Below, in pieces: positions 1 to 5,690 of a stretch of 6,110 nucleotides of DNA; within the stretch, counting starts at the first letter, position 1, and each line of letters begins with the position of its first letter. This DNA comes from Caldifarciminota bacterium. Lineage in GTDB: Bacteria; Hydrothermota; Hydrothermia; B15-G9; WFZT01. The notes below the pieces were generated by a model. It did not search any database. It was not told the DNA's origin and was given only the letters and a program-made list of their open reading frames with translations. The DNA is taken from NCBI GenBank assembly GCA_026986235.1, contig JALSOY010000268.1, positions 1 through 6,110 on the forward strand, read 5' to 3'. The translations under genes were made by a program, and so were the position numbers.

Positions 1-789
1 AAATTTATTGCAGAGTACAGGCGGGGTAGAACCCCAAATGTATGCGGAATTTGTAACAGGAATTTCAAGATCCGAAGGCTTTCCATGCTTGCCAGAGAGC
101 TTGGAGCGGACCTCATTGCCACGGGTCATTATGCAAGGATTGTAGAGATTGATGGGAAAAAATTTATAGCAAGGGCAAAAGATAAGGATCAGTCTTACTT
201 TCTTTCACTCGTGAGAAGGGAAGACCTCAGAATGCTGATACTGCCCCTTGGAGATGTAACAAAAGAATGGGTGAGAAAGTTTGTGGCAGAACATGGTATT
301 GAGATAGCGAGGGATGAGGAATCCCAGGATGTCTGCTTTATCAGAGGGAAGTTCAGGGATTTCATGGAAGAAAAACTCGGGACGATGCCCGGTCAGATCA
401 TAGGACCTGATGGCAGTGTGGTGGGGGTTCATAACGGTATTCAGTATTACACAGTCGGTCAGAGAAGGGGTCTTGATGTGGCACTTGGAAGGCGCGTTTA
501 TGTTGAGAGGATAGATTCCACATCAAACAGGATTTATCTCGGAGAGAAGGAGAGAATTTACAGGAAGTTTATGATCGTTGAGGATTTAAACTGGTTTGTT
601 GATGAACCGGAGGGTACATATCTCGTGCAGATCAGGAATGTGCACAGGGCGGCACCTGCAAAGGTAAAGGTGAGGGACGGAGAGGCTGAAGTGGAATTTG
701 AAGAGCCTCAATGGGCGCCAACTCCAGGCCAGATAGCGGCATTTTATAAGGGTGAAATACTTGCAGGTGGGGGAATTATCAAAGGGTAA
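1..789 (+). CDS. mnmA: tRNA-specific 2-thiouridylase MnmA, 5'-truncated by window edge
   Basis: MnmA uses ATP to adenylate U34 of the tRNAs for Lys, Glu and Gln, then replaces the 2-oxygen with sulfur delivered as a persulfide in the cytoplasm. The frame is open from base 1 to TAA at 787-789, giving 262 codons; the family is usually about 350-370 residues, so roughly 85-100 residues, including the ATP-binding SGGVDS loop, lie upstream. Visible family blocks, counted from codon 1, are EYRRGRTPN with CGICN (5-19), LGADLIATGHYARI (around 34-47), DQSYFL (63-68), SQDVCFIRG (around 108-116), YTVGQRRGL (150-158) and the C-terminal beta-barrel end PGQIAAFYKGEILAGGGI. Both catalytic cysteines are present: C18 in ICN and C112 in DVCF. 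The first internal ATG (85) is not the start, because strong homology begins before it. The gene converges on the oxidoreductase operon and shows no functional link to it. The identification is very secure. Confidence 0.96.
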   Translation, partial: KFIAEYRRGRTPNVCGICNRNFKIRRLSMLARELGADLIATGHYARIVEIDGKKFIARAKDKDQSYFLSLVRREDLRMLILPLGDVTKEWVRKFVAEHGIEIARDEESQDVCFIRGKFRDFMEEKLGTMPGQIIGPDGSVVGVHNGIQYYTVGQRRGLDVALGRRVYVERIDSTSNRIYLGEKERIYRKFMIVEDLNWFVDEPEGTYLVQIRNVHRAAPAKVKVRDGEAEVEFEEPQWAPTPGQIAAFYKGEILAGGGIIKG

Positions 790-814
790 GGGCACGGCAT
801 GCCGTGCCCTTACC
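785..814. terminator. perfect 30-bp palindrome between convergent genes, probable bidirectional terminator
   Basis: Positions 785-799 (GGTAAGGGCACGGCA) are the exact reverse complement of 800-814. The palindrome contains the mnmA stop codon TAA (787-789) and ends one base before the stop codon of the beta-subunit gene (816-818, read on minus). RNA from either strand would fold into a GC-rich stem of 13 bp closed by a 4-nt loop. There is no proper U-run: CCATCACC follows on the plus strand, and CTTTGATAA follows on the minus strand. Classic intrinsic termination is therefore only partly supported. A 3'-end-stabilising hairpin or a Rho-assisted stop is also possible. The tail-to-tail position is what suggests a terminator. 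Confidence 0.65.
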
Positions 815-815
815 A

Positions 816-1748
816 TCACCTGTAAATCACATTCTTTGGAATGTTGTCAAGTGTGCCGTGGGATAGTTTGTGTTTGAGAACAAGTTTTTCCCACTGTCTG
901 TCCACGAACTGCTGGATGTACTCTATTCTATCCTCTGTCAGATGTCTGAATCTCCCCTGTATTTTCAAGTATTCTTTAACCGGTAATCCCTTTGGCCAGT
1001 AGTTGATGGTGTATTTCTCACCGTAGTCTTCGATTTCGTAGAGGGGGAACACCCGGGTCTCAACTGCGAGTCTTGAGACTTTAACGGACACATCTGAAGG
1101 TATCTTCCATCCAGGAGGGCATGGGGAAAGTACATGGATGAACCTCGTTCCACGGATATCTCTGGCTTTTTTGAACTTCCGTATAAAGTCCTCTGGATAC
1201 GCGATGGTTGCAGTGGCCTGGTATGGGATACTGTGAGCGGCGAGGATTTCCATAATATTCTTCTTTGGTCTGTCTTCCGGATGTTTTTCCGGTGTGGTTG
1301 TAGTCCAGGCGCCGTAGGGTGTCGCACTTGAACGCTGGATACCGGTGTTCATGTACGCCTCGTTATCGTAAACCACATAAATGATATCTTCGTTTCTTTC
1401 CGCCGCTCCGGAAAGGGCCTGAATTCCTATGTCAAAGGTTCCTCCGTCACCGGCCCATGCCATGACTGTTACATCACCTTTACCCCTTATCCTGAGACCG
1501 GATTTAATACCAGAAGCCACCACGGCAGCGGTTTCAAAAGCGGTATGAAAAAGAGGTACCTTTATTGCGTGCGCAGGAAAAGCACCGTCGATAATGGTCC
1601 AGCAGCATGCGGGTATAACGACAACGGTATTTGTTCCCAGGGCCTTGAGAGCGAATCTCATGGCTATCGTTGCTCCACAGCCCTGGCACGCAAGATGCCC
1701 TGAATTAAAGTTTTCTTCCATCGGAACCTGGTTGTACCAGAAGCTCAT
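816..1748 (-). CDS. porB: pyruvate:ferredoxin oxidoreductase, beta subunit (TPP and [4Fe-4S] binding)
   Basis: This subunit binds thiamine pyrophosphate and the proximal [4Fe-4S] cluster of the 2-oxoacid:ferredoxin oxidoreductase, where the oxoacid is decarboxylated and its electrons enter the chain. Its 310 residues match the family length of about 290-330. Cluster ligands are visible: C21 and C24 (CQGC), C49 in PACCW and C210 in SPCPPGW; the 24-residue gap between the second and third cysteine fits the family pattern. The TPP/Mg2+ motif is GDGGTFDIG (100-108), followed by YDNEAYMNTGIQ (127-138). HTAFETAAVVASGI (68-81) is the usual block after the third cysteine. The ATG at 1748 overlaps the TGA of the alpha-subunit gene as ATGA, and AAAGGAGTG sits just upstream, so translational coupling is likely. 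C48 next to C49 is unusual, since most relatives have a single cysteine there. Assignment to the family is very secure. Pyruvate as substrate, rather than a branched 2-oxoacid, is inferred mainly from the alpha subunit. Confidence 0.93.
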   Translation of the reverse strand: MSFWYNQVPMEENFNSGHLACQGCGATIAMRFALKALGTNTVVVIPACCWTIIDGAFPAHAIKVPLFHTAFETAAVVASGIKSGLRIRGKGDVTVMAWAGDGGTFDIGIQALSGAAERNEDIIYVVYDNEAYMNTGIQRSSATPYGAWTTTTPEKHPEDRPKKNIMEILAAHSIPYQATATIAYPEDFIRKFKKARDIRGTRFIHVLSPCPPGWKIPSDVSVKVSRLAVETRVFPLYEIEDYGEKYTINYWPKGLPVKEYLKIQGRFRHLTEDRIEYIQQFVDRQWEKLVLKHKLSHGTLDNIPKNVIYR

Positions 1749-2923
1749 GGTTTCACTCCTTTCCAGATAATGTCCTCTTCTATCTCTTCCCTTGTTTTGA
1801 CATCCTCAATAATTTCCCTTATGTCCTTTGGAGTAATGTCCCTTCCTCCAAGTCCAAGGATGTAACCGAACATGGGAGGTCTTTTGTCGTCCTTCAACCT
1901 GTATAGTGCGGATTTCAGTTCAGAGTAAAAGATTCCGTGATGACCGAAGGAGATGTTGCGATCAAGGACAGCCACCTTTTTGCGGCAGCAAAGGGCTTCT
2001 CTTAATGCATCGTGAGGGAATGGTCTGAAGGCCCTGAGACGCAGGACTCCTACCTTTTCTCCCGTCTCCTTTCTGTAATGTTTAACCGTGTACTTTACCG
2101 TGCTTGTGAAGGCGCCGGCAGAGACGAGAACGATGTCGGCGTCATCCAGCATGTAGCCCTCGTAGAGTCCGTATTTCCTGCCAAAGTGATCACCGAAATT
2201 CTCACCCTCGGTCTTTATGACATCCACGGCCCTTTCCATCGCCTTCTGCATCTTGTAGCGCCATTCCATGTAAACATCAGGGCCACCGAGGGAACCCACT
2301 GCATAGTTGTTTCCAGGTTCAACAACATACAGGGGGTTTTCCCGGGGAGGTAAAAATTCGTCAACCATCTCCTGTGGATAAATTTCGACAGGTTCATTGG
2401 TATGTGAAAGGACGAAGGCTTCAAGAACGATCATGACAGGTAGGTTCACCTGTTCTGCTATTTTGTAAGCGAGTATGACATTATCGAGGGCCTCCTGATT
2501 CGATTCCACATAGATCTGGATCCATCCTGTATCTCTCTGAGCAAGGGAGTCCGTCTGTTCGGTCCAGATAGACCAGGGAGGACCGAAGGCCCTGTTGACA
2601 TTTGCGAGTACAATGGGAAGTCTTGCGCCTGCGGCCCAGTGGAGCATCTCATGCATCAGTGCAAGTCCCTGGGCCGATGTGGCAGTGAAGGCCCTGGCTC
2701 CGGCAGCAGAGGCCCCAATTACAGCCGACATAGCCGAATGCTCGGATTCAACTTTAATAAATTCTGCCTCAAGTTCTCCGTTGGCAACCATTTCCGACAG
2801 TAGCTCAACTATGGTAGTCTGAGGTGTAATGGGATATGCAGAGATCACCTGAACCCTTGAAAGTTTTACACCCCAGGAAACTGAATTGTTTCCAGTCAAA
2901 ACCTTTTTCATTGCAGTAGTCAT
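1745..2923 (-). CDS. porA: pyruvate:ferredoxin oxidoreductase, alpha subunit
   Basis: The alpha subunit completes the TPP active site with beta and carries substrate- and CoA-binding surfaces. It has 392 residues, the normal length for four-subunit enzymes. Domain I (about 1-240) contains YPITPQT (30-36), whose threonine is a known active-site contact in the family. It also has VESEHSA (58-64), whose E61 is in the position of the glutamate that activates the TPP pyrimidine ring, then SAQGLALMHE (83-92), NRAFGPP (110-116) and SLAQRDTGW (126-134). Domain II (about 258-390) has KVGVLRLRAFRPFP, LDRNISFGHHG and GLGGRDIT, as in pyruvate-type alpha subunits. The start is chosen at 2923 because TAGGAGGT lies 5 bases upstream; the next ATG, four codons in, is too far from it. 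The spacing to the upstream gene's stop is 10 bp and the gene overlaps porB by 4 bp. Overall resemblance is to pyruvate rather than 2-ketoisovalerate or indolepyruvate enzymes, but the substrate remains an inference. Confidence 0.92.
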   Translation of the reverse strand: MTTAMKKVLTGNNSVSWGVKLSRVQVISAYPITPQTTIVELLSEMVANGELEAEFIKVESEHSAMSAVIGASAAGARAFTATSAQGLALMHEMLHWAAGARLPIVLANVNRAFGPPWSIWTEQTDSLAQRDTGWIQIYVESNQEALDNVILAYKIAEQVNLPVMIVLEAFVLSHTNEPVEIYPQEMVDEFLPPRENPLYVVEPGNNYAVGSLGGPDVYMEWRYKMQKAMERAVDVIKTEGENFGDHFGRKYGLYEGYMLDDADIVLVSAGAFTSTVKYTVKHYRKETGEKVGVLRLRAFRPFPHDALREALCCRKKVAVLDRNISFGHHGIFYSELKSALYRLKDDKRPPMFGYILGLGGRDITPKDIREIIEDVKTREEIEEDIIWKGVKP

Positions 2924-2928
2924 ATTTT

Positions 2929-2936
2929 ACCTCCTA
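2929..2936 (-). promoter_or_regulatory. Shine-Dalgarno of porA containing the upstream stop codon
   Basis: Read on the minus strand, TAGGAGGT is followed by AAAAT and then the porA ATG. The TAG (2936-2934) is the stop codon of the upstream flavoprotein gene, so a ribosome finishing that gene sits on the anti-SD target of the next. This fixes the porA start and suggests coupled re-initiation. Confidence 0.85.
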
Positions 2937-4595
2937 AAAGGTTCTCACCTGAACCATCTGGATAACATCTCTCGGGCATTCGGCAGAACAGATACCACAG
3001 CCTTTACAGTAATCGTAAATGAAGACCGGTTGGTCGTTTTCCCACCCAATTGCCATATCCGGGCAGAATACCCAGCAGGTACCGCACCCGTTACAGTGTC
3101 CGCACGAGAAACATCTCAGGGCTTCTTTCTGAACCTGTTCTGGGGTATAGTCCCCGACTTCCTCCACATCAAAATGCCTGATTCTCTCTTCTACCGGGAC
3201 TTCAGGCTGCTTCTGACGGGGCTCCTCCATGAAGTAGTCCAGCACTATCTTTTTGTATTCAACGACTTTTTCGAAAGGTCTAAACTCTTTCAGCTCAAGT
3301 CCATTGATCCTTCTGTCAATGTTTATTGCCGCTCTCTTCCCGAGGGCAATGGCCTCAATTACAGTGGCAGGACCAAGGACGAGGTCACCACCGGCAAAAA
3401 CCCTGTCGTCCTTCGTAGCCGTGGTTCGCAAGTCCACATCCAGCCAGCCCTTTTTATTGAGAAGATCTTCTGGAAAGATGGAAAGGTCAGCAAGTTCACC
3501 TATGGCAGTTATCACGGCATCGTACTCTTCAGTAAATTCAGAACCTTCTATGGGTATGGGTCTCCTTCTTCCCGTTTCATCCGGTTCACCGAGCTTCATC
3601 TTTATGTTCGTCAGCTCAATTTTTCCGTTCTTTTTCTCAGCTCTAACCGGTAAAGTGAGGAATTTGAACTCAATACCATCCTCCATCGCCCTTTCCACCT
3701 CTTCTCTTATTGCGGGCATCTCTTTTTCAGTTCTTCTGTACAGAACGACCGGGGTGGCACCGAGGCGGAGAAGACTTCTTGCCACATCCATTGCAACATT
3801 TCCGCCTCCAACTACTGCAACTTTGCCACTGAATTTTTTGATCTTACCGGTGTTAACATCTTTTAGAAATTCGACCCCCTTGATGAAGAGTTCCTCACCT
3901 GGAATCCGCATCTCCCTTTCGAGGGGAGCACCTGTTCCGAAGAAAACTGCATCAAAGCTGTTTTTTAACTCTTCAAAGCTTATGTCCTTTCCAACCTCTA
4001 CCCCGGTTTTAAATTCTATTCCTTCTCTTTTCAGTGCTTCGATCTCCCTGTCCAGGATGTCCTTTGGCAGTCTATAATCAGGTATACCGTACCGGAGGAC
4101 ACCGCCCAATTTTTGGTCTCTCTCAAAAACCGTAACCCTGTATCCTTTTTTTCTTAAAAAGTGGGCAGCGGAGAGACCGGCGGGACCTGATCCCACGACG
4201 GCGACCTTTTCATCCCTTGTGACATCCGGAGGTGACCACTTCTTATCCAGGTAGAGGTCACCAAGGTATCTCTCGATACCCCTGATTCCTATAGCTTCGT
4301 CGAAGTACCCTCGATTGCACTTCTGCTCACAGAAGTGAGGGCATACCCTGCCCGTTATCGAGGGAAACGGATTACTCTCGTGCAGGATTTTTGCAGCTTC
4401 GTCAAACCTGCCTCTGATAAGCATGTCGAAGTAGAGCGGGATTTCGATGCCAGCGGGACAGGCTGCCGTGCACGGTGCCGTACTTTCCTGGAGCACGGGC
4501 TGGATGTTCTTCCAGCTCCCCGTTTTGTTGATCAGTGTCGTTTCAAGTGTTACGGGAGCTTCAGGAAGGTTGTGAAGGCCAAATTTTTCCTTCAT
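2934..4595 (-). CDS. GltD/NfnB-like FAD- and NAD(P)H-binding oxidoreductase fused to a delta-type 2x[4Fe-4S] ferredoxin domain
   Basis: This protein stands where a small PorD ferredoxin subunit normally would, but has 553 residues instead of about 100. Residues 35-125 are a GltD-type Fe-S domain, with C42/C46 (PCTAACP) and C85/C89/C93 (GRVCPHFCEQKC). Residues 130-165 are the FAD Rossmann fold (VVGSGPAG, then ERDQKLGGVLRYGIP). Residues 259-300 are a second Rossmann fold for NAD(P)H (VVGGGNVAMDVARS, then YRRTEKEMPA; the paired arginines hint at NADPH). The FAD-closing motif FAGGDLVLGPATVIEAI spans 400-416. After a linker, the C-terminus is a two-cluster ferredoxin: C501/C504/C507/C511 and C530/C533/C536/C540, preceded by an extra C495/C498 pair. 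The architecture recalls DsrL and the NfnB subunit plus a ferredoxin tail. The ATG overlaps the gamma-gene stop as ATGA, with GGAGG 7 bases upstream. The inferred role is electron transfer between the Por clusters and NAD(P). Domain calls are secure; the reaction is inference. Confidence 0.9.
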   Translation of the reverse strand: MKEKFGLHNLPEAPVTLETTLINKTGSWKNIQPVLQESTAPCTAACPAGIEIPLYFDMLIRGRFDEAAKILHESNPFPSITGRVCPHFCEQKCNRGYFDEAIGIRGIERYLGDLYLDKKWSPPDVTRDEKVAVVGSGPAGLSAAHFLRKKGYRVTVFERDQKLGGVLRYGIPDYRLPKDILDREIEALKREGIEFKTGVEVGKDISFEELKNSFDAVFFGTGAPLEREMRIPGEELFIKGVEFLKDVNTGKIKKFSGKVAVVGGGNVAMDVARSLLRLGATPVVLYRRTEKEMPAIREEVERAMEDGIEFKFLTLPVRAEKKNGKIELTNIKMKLGEPDETGRRRPIPIEGSEFTEEYDAVITAIGELADLSIFPEDLLNKKGWLDVDLRTTATKDDRVFAGGDLVLGPATVIEAIALGKRAAINIDRRINGLELKEFRPFEKVVEYKKIVLDYFMEEPRQKQPEVPVEERIRHFDVEEVGDYTPEQVQKEALRCFSCGHCNGCGTCWVFCPDMAIGWENDQPVFIYDYCKGCGICSAECPRDVIQMVQVRTF

Positions 4596-5170
4596 ACCTT
4601 AACCTCCGATGCATTTCTAATTTTTACAGAGTGATAAGCCTCTTCTGCCGCTTTTGCGTTTTCCTCAGGCTTTATAGGAACCACCTGCTTGATTGCCTCT
4701 TTGATATTTTCTATGCTCACGAGCTTTGTCGCCCCTGCGTAGCCACCGAGTATCGCCGTGTTTACTATGGGCTGGGCCTTTGTGCCGAGTCTGTACTTTA
4801 TGGCAATAGCGGATGCGTCCACTGTGGCAACATTGTATATGTCCGGAATGTTAAGCTTTTCCGGGGGTTCAGGAGAGTTAATCACCACCCAGCCACCGGG
4901 TTTTAAACCTTCAAGGACATTTATCTGATCGAGGAGTGTGGGGTCCAGTATGATGATGTGATCCGGCTCGTAAATCTGGGATCTGACAAACTCCTCCTCT
5001 CCAGGCTCAGCAACCCTCAGATACGCCTGAACAGGAGCACCTCTGCGCTCCACCCCATACTGGGGATAGGATTGTATGTACCTCCCTTCCAGAAAGAATG
5101 CTATTCCGAGGGCTTTGGAAGCTACTACGGTTCCCTGCCCTCCACGACCATGCATTCTGATCTCAATCAT
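4592..5170 (-). CDS. porG: pyruvate:ferredoxin oxidoreductase, gamma subunit
   Basis: The gamma subunit is the small domain that in single-chain enzymes follows the alpha-like part. It helps bind CoA and hold the alpha-beta core together. Its 192 residues match the family's usual 180-200. Diagnostic blocks are the N-terminal glycine-rich GRGGQGTVVASKALG (8-22), SYPQYGVERRGAPVQAYLR (34-52), the hydrophobic strand IIILDPTLL around 72-80, GGWVVINS (92-99) and the C-terminal NTAILGGYAGAT (137-148). The ATG at 5170 is supported by AAGGGGGT ending 8 bases upstream, and the protein begins directly with the conserved first strand, so no longer start is needed. It is the first gene of the operon, with a good promoter about 90 bp upstream. 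Its stop overlaps the start of the flavoprotein gene by 4 bp. This subunit type is shared by pyruvate, 2-ketoisovalerate and related enzymes, so it does not settle the substrate by itself. Confidence 0.92.
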   Translation of the reverse strand: MIEIRMHGRGGQGTVVASKALGIAFFLEGRYIQSYPQYGVERRGAPVQAYLRVAEPGEEEFVRSQIYEPDHIIILDPTLLDQINVLEGLKPGGWVVINSPEPPEKLNIPDIYNVATVDASAIAIKYRLGTKAQPIVNTAILGGYAGATKLVSIENIKEAIKQVVPIKPEENAKAAEEAYHSVKIRNASEVKV

Positions 5171-5258
5171 AAAAGATTACCCCCTTTATCGTATTTTCTG
5201 GATGCTGTGTGACGGGAATTGACCGGAATGTTTTAAGACCTGATAGCATTATCCAAAG

Positions 5259-5286
5259 ATTATTGCAAGAAGTTACATCCTGTCAA
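5259..5286 (-). promoter_or_regulatory. sigma70-type promoter of the por operon
   Basis: On the minus strand a perfect -35 box TTGACA (5286-5281) is followed after 16 bp by AATAAT (5264-5259), which matches the -10 consensus at 5 of 6 positions. Transcription would start near 5252, giving a leader of about 80 nt before the porG ATG. The -35 lies inside the left copy of an 18-bp direct repeat. No clear operator palindrome is visible in the leader. The two boxes are strong, but the promoter is unproven. Confidence 0.75.
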
Positions 5287-5297
5287 GGGAAGAGGGT
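5280..5297 (+). repeat. 18-bp direct repeat, left copy
   Basis: The sequence CTGTCAAGGGAAGAGGGT occurs here and, identically, at 5587-5604 (307 bp apart). The reverse complement of its TGTCAA is the TTGACA -35 box of the por promoter. The two copies flank the hairpin array, but at unequal distances (21 bp and 83 bp), so they do not look like simple target-site duplications. Confidence 0.85.
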
Positions 5298-5318
5298 GAG
5301 GCTGTCCGAAAAAAATCA

Positions 5319-5503
5319 GGGGCTCCCAAAATCCCCCTTTTGACAAAGGGGGATTTTGGAGACGAGGATCCCCCTTCTTCAGAAGGGGGAACTAAAGGGG
5401 GATGTTTTCTGATTGAAATTCAATCCCCCTAAGTCCCCCTTCTCCAAGGGGGATTTTTGGGGGACGAGGATCCCCTTCTCCAAGGGGGATTTTTGAGAAC
5501 CCC
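5319..5503. repeat. 185-bp array of C5/G5 hairpins with terminal inverted repeats (MITE- or REP-like)
   Basis: The ends are imperfect inverted repeats: GGGGCTCCCAAAATCCCCC at 5319-5337 and, reading inward from the other end on minus, GGGGTTCTCAAAAATCCCCC (5503-5484); they differ by two substitutions and one A. Inside are further palindromes built on CCCCCTT/AAGGGGG. These are a perfect 15-bp stem with loop TGAC (5326-5359), a 9-bp stem with loop TTCA (5369-5390), a loose pairing of 5396-5403 with 5423-5430, an 8-bp stem with loop CTCC (5434-5453), and a related stem with the same loop and one bulged G (5470-5490). The block GACGAGGATCCCC occurs at 5361-5373 and 5463-5475, which suggests internal duplication with a 102-bp period. 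There is no coding capacity. Several stems are followed by short T-runs, so the array could also stop transcripts. Mobility is inference from the ends and internal structure. Confidence 0.7.
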
Positions 5504-5586
5504 TATTCCTTGGAAAAAAGACTAAAAAGGGATGATAACCGTAAAATTAACTCTTTCCGCAAATTAAGAAAAATACTTTCCGAACA

Positions 5587-5604
5587 CTGTCAAGGGAAGA
5601 GGGT
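5587..5604 (+). repeat. 18-bp direct repeat, right copy
   Basis: This is an identical copy of 5280-5297. On the minus strand it again offers TTGACA (5595-5590 region), but no good -10 box follows: the best candidate, CTTAAT at 19 bp, matches four of six bases. A second promoter for the operon from this copy is therefore doubtful. Confidence 0.85.
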
Positions 5605-5655
5605 TATCTCAAATGAGGTCCCTGATGTGTGTCTTGATTGCCGGTGAAGATTATC

Positions 5656-5664
5656 TGGTATGAT
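5656..5664 (+). promoter_or_regulatory. extended -10 promoter of the alpha/beta hydrolase gene
   Basis: TGG followed by TATGAT (5659-5664) forms an extended -10 element with 5 of 6 consensus bases. The -35 is weak: TTGATT at 5634-5639 with a 19-bp spacer, or TTGCCG at 5638-5643 with 15 bp. Transcription would begin near 5671, leaving a short leader of about 20 nt before the ATG at 5691. Confidence 0.5.
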
Positions 5665-5690
5665 CATTGATACAGCATTAAAATCTGGAC

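Larger units (their letters stand above)
5171..5690. other. 520-bp intergenic region between divergent transcription units
   Basis: No convincing gene is present here. From left to right it holds the por leader (5171-5252), the por promoter (5259-5286), an 18-bp direct repeat copy (5280-5297), a hairpin array (5319-5503), an AT-richer stretch without recognised features (5504-5586), the second 18-bp repeat copy (5587-5604) and the rightward promoter near 5656-5664. A 16-codon open frame at 5613-5663 is too short and has too weak a ribosome site to call. Confidence 0.8.

Noticed and set aside
2886..4077. Long plus-strand open frames (255 and 274 codons) opposite the flavoprotein gene
   Set aside because: Their translations show no family motifs and are rich in Ser/Leu/Phe as expected of antisense frames. 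The minus-strand frame has unmistakable FAD, NAD(P) and Fe-S motifs, so these are shadows.
5171..5252. Riboswitch in the por leader
   Set aside because: The leader is only about 80 nt, with no recognisable aptamer core and no terminator/antiterminator pair.
5326..5490. CRISPR-like array of repeated C5/G5 blocks
   Set aside because: Repeat units are palindromic, of varying length and irregularly spaced, with no spacers of constant size and no cas genes nearby.
5280..5604. Target-site duplication of a recent insertion
   Set aside because: The 18-bp copies are 21 and 83 bp from the ends of the hairpin element, not adjacent, and 18 bp is long for a duplication. No transposase gene is present.
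5613..5663. 16-codon open frame upstream of the hydrolase, possible leader peptide
   Set aside because: It has a weak ribosome site, no run of regulatory codons and no attenuator-like hairpin after it. It also spans the predicted promoter.
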